This document shows positions 7,219 to 14,037 of a DNA stretch of 19,941 bases, piece after piece; the stretch's first letter is position 1, and each line of letters starts with the position of its first letter. The notes beneath the pieces are model-generated. The model worked only from the letters and a program-made list of their open reading frames with translations, searched no databases and was not told where the DNA came from. Origin of the DNA: DATECU01 sp035286745 (GTDB taxonomy: Bacteria > Acidobacteriota > Vicinamibacteria > Fen-336); the NCBI GenBank assembly GCA_035286745.1, contig DATECU010000163.1:1-19941 (forward strand). The letters run 5' to 3'. Made by a program: the position numbers and the translations under genes.

Positions 7219-8627
7219 CGAACATACCCCAGACTTCGAAGCGTCTCCTGTAGGTCTTCGTTGATACGGGACTGGGGGCCCAACCGAAACGGGTGACGTG
7301 ATCCCCAGCCGAGGAGGTCGCGGCGCAACCCTTCGGCAACGTGTGGGAAAGTGGCGCCAAGGTCGTGTCGCTCCTCCGGATCCTGGTCGATGCGGTAAAG
7401 CTCCTCCTGTGCCCCTAACGTGGTGAACTTCCAGGCCTCGGTTCGGACCCCCAGCCAGTCCAGCTCGGGGCGCACGGAGCGCACCAGCTCACCGGCCACC
7501 ACCCGGATCTCCTCGGCGCGTTGCGGGCGGTTCCTGGCGGCTTCCTCGTGATAGAGCGGACGCTCGAAGTAGACCGCCTGCCGCCGGACCTGACCGAAGA
7601 GGGAATGGCCCCCGAACCCGGGCTGCCGAAGCCCTAGGAGGTCCAGGATGGAAGGGGCGATGTCGATGTTCTCCACCAGTCGGGCGTCTCGGGTGGCCGG
7701 GGCCACCCGGCCCGGAAAGCGGAAGATCAGCGGGACTCGCAGGGCGCCTTCGTACAGGCAGTCGGTATGATCGAAGAAGACGCCATGATCGAAGCACTCT
7801 CCGTGGTCCGCGGTCAGCACGACCAACGTGCGGTCGGTCAACCCACGCTGGTCCAGCTGCTCCAACAGCTTCCCGACCCAGAAGTCCTGGAATGAGACCT
7901 CGCCCTGGTAGAGGCGCTTCCCCTGGGCAAGGACCTCGGGTGGGAGCTCCCCGCTGCGCTTTCGCGCCATCTCGCGGAGGCGCGGCCACGAGAACTCGGC
8001 TTCCAGCTCGGGTGCGCCCTCGGCCGATAGGCGCCGGAATCCATCAGGAGGCGCGTAGGGCATATGAGGGTCGAAGAGGTGGAGCCACAGAAAGAACGGG
8101 CTTGCGGAGGCCCCCTCTCGCTCCAGGAAGAGAATGGCCCTGGGAACCGTTTGGTCGGCGGTGCTGGCGGCTCCATCTTGCGGGGCCCAGAACTCGTCCA
8201 ACCCCTGGGCGGCCCCTGAGGAGCTGTCCAGCAGCTTGACAGAGACGAAACCAGCGGTTCGGTACCCGTGGGCCTTCAGGGCCTCGGGCAAGGTGAGGGC
8301 CTCCGTCTCCAAACGGGTGACGTTGTTGAGGACACCATGATCCCGCGGGTACTTCGAAGTCAGGATCGAGAAATGAGACGGCCTGGTTTGAGGCATGGGA
8401 CAGAACGCGTTCTCGAAGAGAAGGCCTTCCCGCGCCAGGCGCTCAGTCGCCGGCGTGCCTGCAGCGTGCCCGCCGTAGGGTGAGAGGGCATCGGCTCTCA
8501 AGGTGTCCACGGTGATCAGCACCACGTTGGGCGGCCCTAGCGGCGCCACCCACAGCGCGCGCACCGCCAGAGCGCAGAGCCCAAGCAACGCAGCAAACGA
8601 CACCGCGCGGGCGCTCGTGGGGCTCAT
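7215..8627 (-). CDS. Membrane-anchored sulfatase-superfamily enzyme with Thr at the nucleophile position
   Basis: 470 aa; ATG 8625-8627 overlaps the upstream TGA (ATGA). An N-terminal hydrophobic anchor (residues 9-30) is followed by the sulfatase core: NVVLITVDTLRADALSPYGG (metal ligand D41), HLFDPHMPY (H183, H188) and VLTADHGECFDHG (D274-H275). The usual signature C/S-x-P-x-R is replaced by T81-R-P-S-H85 before the conserved 'ILTS.YP..HGV' stretch. The only nearby Cys (FCPMP) is five residues upstream and out of register. Thr at this place is seen in phosphoethanolamine and phosphoglycerol transferases of the same superfamily, so maturation to formylglycine is not expected. It may be a phospho-transferase or phosphodiesterase rather than a sulfatase. 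Length and domain order fit soluble-domain sulfatases. It is the third gene of the operon, after sat/cysC and a GT-C gene. Confidence 0.85.
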   Translation of the reverse strand: MSPTSARAVSFAALLGLCALAVRALWVAPLGPPNVVLITVDTLRADALSPYGGHAAGTPATERLAREGLLFENAFCPMPQTRPSHFSILTSKYPRDHGVLNNVTRLETEALTLPEALKAHGYRTAGFVSVKLLDSSSGAAQGLDEFWAPQDGAASTADQTVPRAILFLEREGASASPFFLWLHLFDPHMPYAPPDGFRRLSAEGAPELEAEFSWPRLREMARKRSGELPPEVLAQGKRLYQGEVSFQDFWVGKLLEQLDQRGLTDRTLVVLTADHGECFDHGVFFDHTDCLYEGALRVPLIFRFPGRVAPATRDARLVENIDIAPSILDLLGLRQPGFGGHSLFGQVRRQAVYFERPLYHEEAARNRPQRAEEIRVVAGELVRSVRPELDWLGVRTEAWKFTTLGAQEELYRIDQDPEERHDLGATFPHVAEGLRRDLLGWGSRHPFRLGPQSRINEDLQETLRSLGYVR

Positions 8628-10153
8628 CGGGCTCCGCTCCCTCGCTCACTCCGGATATCGTAGATGTCGACCCCGTACCCTCTTGGCGAGGTCTCTTCCC
8701 GGCGGGGAAAGCTCCCCAGGCCCTCCGCGCATCTTCCCTGGGGGAACTCCCGGTCGCACACCACGAAATCACACGAGGCCTCCCGGCCGATCCTCCGCAG
8801 CGTATCGCCCATGCCCTCTTCCCCCGCCTTCCGGAAGTAGGCGTGGGTGGCGTAGTTCCAGTAGACAGGAAGGATAGGGTTCCGCGACCGCGTTAGGAGC
8901 AGCAACTCGGCGGGCCCCAGGACGGCCACCCGATAGCGCGAGAAGAGCGGCTTCAGGCTGCTTGCCAGGGCCCGCTGATCCTCCAGGGTGAGCGCGGTCC
9001 CGGGCGGCCGGGGCACGATGCGCACGGCCTGTCGGGACACCCAGGGCTGAGCCAGAGCCAAGCCGACCAGCAGGGCGCCGGCCCGCGGCAGAAGGGCCAC
9101 TGTCGGCGAGCGACCCAGGACCCGCCCCTCGGCCTCTCGAAAGAGCCAGCACAAGGTCGTACCGGCAAGGAAGGCGAGGCTGTTGTAGAGGATGAACAGG
9201 TCCCCATAGGCCTGGAAATCCAGGAGGCTGAAGGCCATGACGCTGGCGTGGTATACCGTCAGGGCAGCGGTCGCCGGCAGTACCGCCAGCGCGGTCCTCC
9301 CAGGAGCGAGCACCTGAAGCAGCAGACCGGGCAAGGCCAGAGCGGCAACTGCGGGGCTGCTCACCGGGCTCTCGAGGATGAGCTGAAACCGACGCGGCCA
9401 GTCAGCTACCACGCCCTGGGTGGCGGCGGTGGCCACCCCCCGCGAGAACGAGGCCAGCACCGTTTGCTCAACGAGGGGCTTGAGCCCCCCCAGCCAGGCG
9501 TACAGCGCTAGCAGGGCCAGTATGGGAACCAGTGTCCCCAAGACGACGGCAAGGCAGGCGCGCCACCTTCTGTCACCCCTGCCCACCAAGCTCGCGACAC
9601 ATCCGGCCAGGACCACCAACCCGCCTACCTGCCAATCGAGGATCGCGAGGCCACCCAGCACACCTAACCAGCACCACGATCGTCGAGCCGCCATCAGGAC
9701 GGCTCCCGAGGCGCAGACGGCCATCAGAAGCTTGGGGACGTTGCCGATAGCCGGAAGGCCCCCCAGGACGGGCACCGCGAGATAGGGGGCAAGCCCCACG
9801 AGCCCTGCAACCCGACTCTGCCACAACCGTGAGTGAATCCGATAGGCGAGCCAGGCATTGAGAGCGGCCAGTCCCAGATAGCCCAGACGAACCGCGAAGA
9901 ACCCCTCTGCGCCCACCGACTCGCCGAGGCGGTGAAGCCCCGCACCCAGAAAGAAGGCCAAGGGCATCTTGTTCTCGAAGAAGTCCAGGTAAGGCCAGGC
10001 TCCTTGGGCGATTCGGGCGGCGTAGTACAGGAAGCAGCGCACGTCGGTGGCAATCGGATGATCGATCCAGGGGAAGAGGCCAAAGTGCAGGAGCACGAGC
10101 AGCGCTGCCACGACGTCCCAGGTGCGGTTCCGAGCTTGGGTCTCACACCGCAA
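8624..10153 (-). CDS. GT-C family membrane glycosyltransferase-like protein (PMT/GT39-like)
   Basis: About 509 aa. No ATG is usable: the open frame extends into the upstream gene as a shadow. The likely start is one of two adjacent TTG codons (10154-10156 or 10151-10153) overlapping the end of sat/cysC. A GTG at 10109-10111 is the fallback and would start directly in TM1. TM1 (about residues 14-30) is followed by DHPIATDVRCFLYYAARIAQ and then WPYLDFFENKMPLAFFL. This is the 'D...YYA.RI..G..PY.DF.ENK.P' signature of GT-C proteins related to protein O-mannosyltransferases. About ten further hydrophobic segments follow. A hydrophilic C-terminal domain (about residues 430-509: VYWNYATHAYFRKAGE, CDFVVCDREFPQG) probably faces outside. 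Function is inferred only at fold level: a polyprenyl-phosphate-sugar-dependent transferase. Confidence 0.72.
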   Translation of the reverse strand: MRCETQARNRTWDVVAALLVLLHFGLFPWIDHPIATDVRCFLYYAARIAQGAWPYLDFFENKMPLAFFLGAGLHRLGESVGAEGFFAVRLGYLGLAALNAWLAYRIHSRLWQSRVAGLVGLAPYLAVPVLGGLPAIGNVPKLLMAVCASGAVLMAARRSWCWLGVLGGLAILDWQVGGLVVLAGCVASLVGRGDRRWRACLAVVLGTLVPILALLALYAWLGGLKPLVEQTVLASFSRGVATAATQGVVADWPRRFQLILESPVSSPAVAALALPGLLLQVLAPGRTALAVLPATAALTVYHASVMAFSLLDFQAYGDLFILYNSLAFLAGTTLCWLFREAEGRVLGRSPTVALLPRAGALLVGLALAQPWVSRQAVRIVPRPPGTALTLEDQRALASSLKPLFSRYRVAVLGPAELLLLTRSRNPILPVYWNYATHAYFRKAGEEGMGDTLRRIGREASCDFVVCDREFPQGRCAEGLGSFPRREETSPRGYGVDIYDIRSERGSGAR

Positions 10154-11861
10154 CAAAGCCCCGTCGCTCCAACTCCACCACCACCCGCCGAGCGTTGTCC
10201 TCCGGCGTCGAGGTCGAGGTCTCCAGCACCAGCTCGGCGGCAAGGGGTGGCTCGTAGGGGTCGCTGATTCCGGTGAACGCGGGCAGCTCGCCGCGGCGCG
10301 CCTTGGCGTAGAGGCCCTTGGTGTCGCGGGCCTCGCAGACCTCGATGGGCGTGTCCACGAAGACCTCCAGGAAGCGGTCTTCGCCCACCATGGTGCGGCA
10401 CTCGCTCCGGGCCGCCCGGTAGGGAGAGACGGCGGCGCAGATGGCGACCCCGCCGTGCCGCGCCACCTCGGCGGCCACGAACCCGATGCGCCGGATGTTG
10501 GTGTCCCGGTCCTCGCGTGAGAAGCCGAGACCCTTCGAGAGATGGGTGCGTACGATGTCTCCATCCAGCAGCGTGACCTGACGACCCCTCTCCAGTAGCA
10601 GGGCGGTCAGGGCTTCCGCAGTGGCGGACTTGCCCGCCCCCGAGAGGCCGGTGAGCCAAACGCAGAACCCCTGCTTGTGACGCGGCGGAGCGGACTCGGC
10701 CAGGATGGAAGCTACCTCGGGGCGGGTGAACCACGCCGGCAGCGGTTGTCCGCGCGCCAGGTACTCCTCCCGGACCTGGCTGCCGGAGAGGCTCAGGGTC
10801 TTGGTCCCCGGCGTCACCCGCCCGGCCTCCTCGAAGCGGTCTTCCTCCGGCAGGTACACCAGCTCGCCAAACGCGAGGATGTCGATCCCCATCTCCGCGG
10901 CGTGGGCGAGCGCCAGCGCTTGCGCCTCCTCGGGTCCGAAGAACGGCTTGCCCCTCGAGTCCTTGCCGGGCCCGGCATGGTCCCGCCCCACCACGAAGTG
11001 GGTGGCTCCGTAGTTGCGGCGGATGAGGGCATGCCAGAGGGCCTCGCGGGGCCCCGCCATCCTCATAGCCAGGGGCAAGAGCGAGAGCAGCGTTCGCCGG
11101 GGGTCGAAGTAGTTCCTGAGTAACGCCTCGTAGGTCCGCACCCGGGTGAAGTGGTCGACATCGCCCGGCTTGGTGAGGCCCACCACCGGGTGGAGCAGGA
11201 GCACCCCACCGGTCTGGGTGGTGGCCCGCTTGGTCAGTTCCTCGTGGCTGCGGTGAAGCGGGTTTCGGGTCTGGAACGCCACCACCGCCGGGGCCTGCAT
11301 CTCGCCAAGGCGGACCCGGACCTGAGCCGGCGTAAGGCGCAACTGAGCGAAATCCAGTTCCCGGGGCGGGTTCACCACCTGGAGCGGTCCGGAGATGCAG
11401 AGCCGTCCCCATCCGAACATCTCGGCTACCAAGGGATGGGCGGGATCGGCTCGCCCCAGCAGGGCAGAGGCCTCACGCTCCAGGTCCCAGCCAAACACCT
11501 CCTCGACCTGCATCACGGCCAGGATCTCGTTTCCGGGGCTGCGCAGCGCCACTTCGCGGCCCAAGAGTCGTTCGGCGCCGTTGGTCACCGGCAGGCTGAG
11601 GGGGATAGGCCAGAGGGTTCCGTCTGCCAGCCGCATCCGATCCAGGATGCTCTCGTAGTCGGCCCGGCCCACGAACTGCCGCAAAGGGGAGAACGCGCCC
11701 ACCGCGAGCAGGCCCAGGTCGTGAAGAGAGCGGTTGCTGATCTGGAGAGAGGGCAGCTTCCCCGCCCGATCAAGGAGCGAAAGCCGTTCCTCCCCGCGGA
11801 CCAGCAGGTCCACCAGCGTCCCCCCGTAGGGGGTGTTCACGCAGGGCGCCGACGTGGTCAC
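10143..11861 (-). CDS. sat/cysC: Bifunctional sulfate adenylyltransferase / adenylylsulfate kinase (PAPS synthase)
   Basis: 572 aa. Residues 1 to about 390 are a Sat-type ATP sulfurylase (not the CysDN GTPase type): PYGGTLVDLL, the ATP-binding QTRNPLHRSHE (197-207), LTKPGDVDHFTR and VGRDHAGPG (291-299), SLSGSQVREEYLARG. Residues about 397-572 are an APS kinase: P-loop GLSGAGKS (405-412), LLDGDIVRTHLSKGLGFSRED, TNIRRIGFVA, DTKGLYAKARRGELPAFTGI. The fusion makes APS from ATP and sulfate and then phosphorylates it to PAPS. The N-Sat/C-CysC order is known from other bacteria. It starts at GTG 11859-11861 with no Shine-Dalgarno, and a promoter 7 nt upstream suggests a leaderless mRNA. As the first gene of an envelope-type operon it more likely feeds sulfation than cysteine synthesis, although no sulfotransferase or PAPS reductase is seen here. 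Confidence 0.95.
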   Translation of the reverse strand: MTTSAPCVNTPYGGTLVDLLVRGEERLSLLDRAGKLPSLQISNRSLHDLGLLAVGAFSPLRQFVGRADYESILDRMRLADGTLWPIPLSLPVTNGAERLLGREVALRSPGNEILAVMQVEEVFGWDLEREASALLGRADPAHPLVAEMFGWGRLCISGPLQVVNPPRELDFAQLRLTPAQVRVRLGEMQAPAVVAFQTRNPLHRSHEELTKRATTQTGGVLLLHPVVGLTKPGDVDHFTRVRTYEALLRNYFDPRRTLLSLLPLAMRMAGPREALWHALIRRNYGATHFVVGRDHAGPGKDSRGKPFFGPEEAQALALAHAAEMGIDILAFGELVYLPEEDRFEEAGRVTPGTKTLSLSGSQVREEYLARGQPLPAWFTRPEVASILAESAPPRHKQGFCVWLTGLSGAGKSATAEALTALLLERGRQVTLLDGDIVRTHLSKGLGFSREDRDTNIRRIGFVAAEVARHGGVAICAAVSPYRAARSECRTMVGEDRFLEVFVDTPIEVCEARDTKGLYAKARRGELPAFTGISDPYEPPLAAELVLETSTSTPEDNARRVVVELERRGFVAV

Positions 11862-11868
11862 GGATGGG

Positions 11869-11898
11869 AATGTACCTGCTGGCCGGCTGGGGGGTCAA
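11869..11898 (-). promoter_or_regulatory. Promoter of the sat/cysC operon, predicted leaderless
   Basis: On the minus strand TTGACC (11893-11898) and TACATT (11869-11874) are separated by 18 bp. The -10 ends 7 nt before the GTG start of sat/cysC, so transcription should begin at or next to the start codon. This agrees with the missing Shine-Dalgarno. Confidence 0.5.
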
Positions 11899-11910
11899 AT
11901 ACCCCGGAGA

Positions 11911-11941
11911 AAGAGAAAAGGGGGCGAACGTCACCCCCTTT
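11911..11941 (-). terminator. Intrinsic terminator after the 20-aa Lys-rich micro-gene
   Basis: An 8-bp perfect stem (on the minus strand AAAGGGGG / CCCCCTTT, arms 11934-11941 and 11917-11924) with a 9-nt loop is followed by TCTCTTTCTCC, a pyrimidine/U-rich tail. It starts 22 nt after the stop codon of the micro-gene and shields the sat/cysC promoter from read-through. Confidence 0.75.
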
Positions 11942-11963
11942 CCCAACGTGGCCGAGGCGGTGG

Positions 11964-12026
11964 CTACTTCCTCTTGCTGGCCTTCTTCTTGGGCGCCGCC
12001 TTCTTGGTTGCCTTCTTCGTCGCCAT
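11964..12026 (-). CDS. Micro-gene for a 20-aa lysine-rich peptide
   Basis: ATG 12024-12026 to TAG 11964-11966 encodes MATKKATKKAAPKKKASKRK: 9 Lys (all AAG) and 1 Arg in 20 residues, with a calculated charge near +10. The composition recalls the Lys/Ala/Pro tails of bacterial histone H1-like and AlgP-like proteins, but there is no other domain. The motif AGGGGGGAT lies 6 nt before the ATG, and the same 9-mer precedes the second micro-gene. GGGGG can pair with anti-SD CCUCC using one wobble, so it may serve as ribosome-binding site. It is followed by its own intrinsic terminator. Two similar neighbours with the same layout make a chance ORF unlikely. It may be a nucleoid or RNA-binding micro-protein, or a Lys-codon leader peptide. 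Translation is not demonstrated. Confidence 0.65.
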   Translation of the reverse strand: MATKKATKKAAPKKKASKRK

Positions 12027-12089
12027 CTCCTGATCCCCCCTCTCAAGCCCTAGGAGTGATCTGCCGGCGATCCGCCGTCAGCTCACGTG

Positions 12090-12122
12090 AAAAAGTGGGG
12101 AGGGTGATCGGTCCACCCCCCC
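12090..12122 (-). terminator. Intrinsic terminator after the 16-aa Lys-rich micro-gene
   Basis: Minus-strand stem GGGG-GGGTG / CACCC-T-GGGG-complement (arms 12114-12122 and 12097-12106, one bulged T), loop of 7 nt, then AC and five Ts (12090-12094). This is the best canonical terminator in the window and begins 18 nt after the micro-gene stop. It also separates this gene from the downstream micro-gene, so the latter needs read-through or its own promoter. Confidence 0.85.
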
Positions 12123-12139
12123 TTTCATCCCGGGGACGC

Positions 12140-12190
12140 TTACTTCTTCTTCTTCGCAGCCTTCTTCGCAGCCTTCTTCTTGGCAGCCAT
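12140..12190 (-). CDS. Micro-gene for a 16-aa lysine/alanine-only peptide
   Basis: ATG 12188-12190 to TAA 12140-12142 encodes MAAKKKAAKKAAKKKK: apart from the initiator Met, only Ala and Lys (9 Lys, all AAG). Internally it repeats the 12-nt unit AAGAAGGCTGCG. AGGGGGGAT lies 8 nt before the ATG, shared with the downstream micro-gene. A promoter-like TTGACA-17-TACCCT lies about 90 nt upstream, and a canonical intrinsic terminator follows. It is thus a complete minimal transcription unit. The regular A/K pattern suggests an amphiphilic or extended polycation that binds nucleic acid, or a leader peptide sensing charged Lys-tRNA. No lysine-pathway gene lies downstream, which argues against the latter. 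Confidence 0.65.
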   Translation of the reverse strand: MAAKKKAAKKAAKKKK

Positions 12191-12507
12191 GGATTGGTAT
12201 CCCCCCTTTCGGTCCAGAAATGGACAACTCAAGCTCGCTGATCAACCTGTCGGGTGACAACGCGCTTGACATACTAGGGGTAGGGTAGGGACCGGTTTTC
12301 CACTTGTCAAGGGTTTTTTTGACCCTCCAGCCTCCCATGCCTCTGCTGATGAGCGGCTTAGCCTGTGGAAGGAATGCAGAAACCGCCAGAATCCGCACTG
12401 GACGCGGATTTAAACGAATGACATCCGGGAAGTGACTGTATCGCCGGCCCTTCTGGCCCGGCGCAAATTTTTTCCGCCGGTGGGCGCCCGGTTCTCGCTC
12501 TTCTATA
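12191..12507. other. 317-bp non-coding region upstream of the Lys-rich micro-genes
   Basis: No convincing gene on either strand. Contents: the micro-gene promoter (12282-12310); a telomere-like G-tract GGGGTAGGGTAGGG (12277-12290) with only three full G-runs; GGGTTTTTTTGACCC (12311-12325), a small hairpin with a T-rich loop; and CCGGCG/CGCCGG arms flanking an A/T-rich loop (12459-12481) close behind the stop of the TPR gene. That last hairpin has no U-tract of its own, so terminator function is doubtful. The region is visibly more A/T-rich than the genes around it. Confidence 0.6.
12282..12310 (-). promoter_or_regulatory. Promoter candidate for the Lys-rich micro-genes
   Basis: Minus-strand TTGACA (12305-12310), a 17-bp spacer and TACCCT (12282-12287, TAnnnT type). 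The predicted transcription start is near 12275, about 85 nt before the first micro-gene. A second TTGACA on the opposite strand (12266-12271) forms an inverted repeat CTTGACA...TGTCAAG with it, 33 bp apart. Confidence 0.5.
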
Positions 12508-14037
12508 CTATTTTGGATGTACCGACGACGGAGAAGAGGGAAGCCGAGTCCCGCCGCGAGAGAAGGGCCGCCGCAGCGCCGCCTCGGCGCGAGTCGCCAG
12601 CCGACCCTGCCCGCATCGACGCTCCAATACCTTCTTGTATTGTCCGACGGCGGCCTCGCGGGAGCCCTCCAGGTCCAGGAGGTGGCCGAGCAGGAGATGA
12701 CTCCAGGGTTCGAGCCAGGGCGGCTCCACCTTCTCTTCGGCGGCAACGCTCTGGGCGGGGCCTCGCGCCCTCTCCGGTTGCCCGTGCAGAAGCTCATGCT
12801 CCGCCAGGTGCAAGGCCGCCTCCCGCGACTGCGGCCACGCCTCCCGCACCTGACGCCACAGCGGGAGCGCGTCTTCGGACTGCCCCGATTCCTCGAGGCG
12901 CCGAGCCCGAGCCATCAGCTGGGTGCCAGCGACCTCGCCAGCGGGTGTCGGACTGCGCAGGAGAGCCTCGGCCCGCCGGGCTTGCTCGCGATCGCCCAGG
13001 CCCGCCGCCTGACGATAGAGCACCCGGGCCGCCTCCCGATCCCCGGAAAGCTCCAGGCAGCGGCCGGCCAGGAGTCGAGACCGAGCCGCCACCCGCGGCG
13101 CGTCGGGGAGCCGCTCCGGGACCAGCAGCAGTTCCCGCCTCGCCTCCTCCAGACGGAGGTCCAAGAACAACGCCTCACCTAGCGCGAGTTGCGCCATGGC
13201 CGCCGAGACCCCGACGTAGTTGGGGTGCCCCGCCCGGCCGGTCTCCACCAGGTCCCGCGCCACTCTCGCCGCTTCACCATAGAGCCCCATGCGGTCCCTG
13301 AGCTGCTCGGTGAGCTTGAGTCCCCAGAGCGGCCAACCCGGGTAGCGCTGGCGGAGCTTCTGGATCTGCTCGAGGGCTCGATCCGGGTGAGGCTCCCAGT
13401 AGGAGTAGATCTCGAAGAGCTGGACTCGCGCCTCGGTGGCGTGCAACTCGCCGGCCTCCGCCGTGGCCTCGATGGCCGCGAAGCCCCGCCCTCGATCGCC
13501 GCCGGGAATGCCCGCGAACAACCGCAGCAGCTTCAGGTAGCGCGGCAGGATGTCGGTGAAGTAGTCGTAGAGACCGAGGCCGAACAGGGCGTCCTTGCAG
13601 GACGGATCCAGACGCCTGACGGCCAGCATGTCCTCACGCATCTTGACCGCATCTCGCGCCGCCTCCCGCTTGTGGTAGCGAATCATGTGGTAGCGGCTGC
13701 GCACGCCGAAGCCGGCGCCACGGGCCAAGAGAGCTCGCGCGTTCGCGGGATCCTTGCGGAGGTGATCCTCGGCTTTCCTGAGTAGGCGCTCCACCTGGGC
13801 GAGGAAGACCCGCTCGGTGGCGGACCCCTCGGCCTGCTGCTCAGCCCGCCAACACAAGACCAGGGCCAGCGGATAGGGGCTCAGAGGATCGTCGGGGGCG
13901 CTTGCCGCCACCGCCAGCGCCTGCTTCTCCGCCTGCTCGGGCTGACCGTCGTAGAGCAGGTCCAGAGCACTGCGGTAGGCGTGGTCGATGGGCGCCGAGG
14001 CCAGGGAAGCGGCCAGCACGGCGGCGGCGGTGATCAC
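12508..14037 (-). CDS. Exported TPR-repeat protein coupled to ddl
   Basis: 509 aa, start GTG 14035-14037 overlapping the TGA of ddl (GTGA). An open frame continues upstream but only shadows ddl. The N-terminus MITAAAVLAASLASAP is a short signal-peptide-like stretch, implying periplasmic export. The remainder is almost wholly helical with tetratricopeptide-like pairs: HAYRSALDLLYDGQPEQAEK, AEDHLRKDPANARALLARG, LYDYFTDILPRYLKLLRLF, EAARVARDLVETGRAGHPN, LLAGRCLELSGDREAARVLY, ALPLWRQVREAWPQSREAAL and LLGHLLDLEGSREAAVGQY. The segment LFAGIPGGDRGRGFAAIEAT interrupts the repeats and is probably a conserved family feature. There is no enzymatic motif. It is likely a scaffold or adaptor in the envelope. 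Coupling to ddl hints at a cell-wall link, but that is inference. Confidence 0.8.
   Translation of the reverse strand: MITAAAVLAASLASAPIDHAYRSALDLLYDGQPEQAEKQALAVAASAPDDPLSPYPLALVLCWRAEQQAEGSATERVFLAQVERLLRKAEDHLRKDPANARALLARGAGFGVRSRYHMIRYHKREAARDAVKMREDMLAVRRLDPSCKDALFGLGLYDYFTDILPRYLKLLRLFAGIPGGDRGRGFAAIEATAEAGELHATEARVQLFEIYSYWEPHPDRALEQIQKLRQRYPGWPLWGLKLTEQLRDRMGLYGEAARVARDLVETGRAGHPNYVGVSAAMAQLALGEALFLDLRLEEARRELLLVPERLPDAPRVAARSRLLAGRCLELSGDREAARVLYRQAAGLGDREQARRAEALLRSPTPAGEVAGTQLMARARRLEESGQSEDALPLWRQVREAWPQSREAALHLAEHELLHGQPERARGPAQSVAAEEKVEPPWLEPWSHLLLGHLLDLEGSREAAVGQYKKVLERRCGQGRLATRAEAALRRPFSRGGTRLPSSPSSVHPK

Noticed and set aside
9724..11412. 562-codon minus-strand frame overlapping sat/cysC and the GT-C gene
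   Set aside because: Out of frame with both genes; Gly/Arg/Pro-rich, no motif, and it crosses two well-supported coding regions.
12277..12290. G-quadruplex
   Set aside because: Only three runs of at least three G are present, so a full intramolecular quadruplex is not supported.
12459..12481. Terminator behind the TPR gene
   Set aside because: The stem is only 6 bp and the A/T tract lies in the loop instead of after the stem.
12432..13301. Plus-strand frames with TATACT (12504-12509) ahead of them, opposite the TPR gene
   Set aside because: The box resembles a -10 but no -35 fits and the frames are Arg/Pro-rich shadows of the TPR gene.
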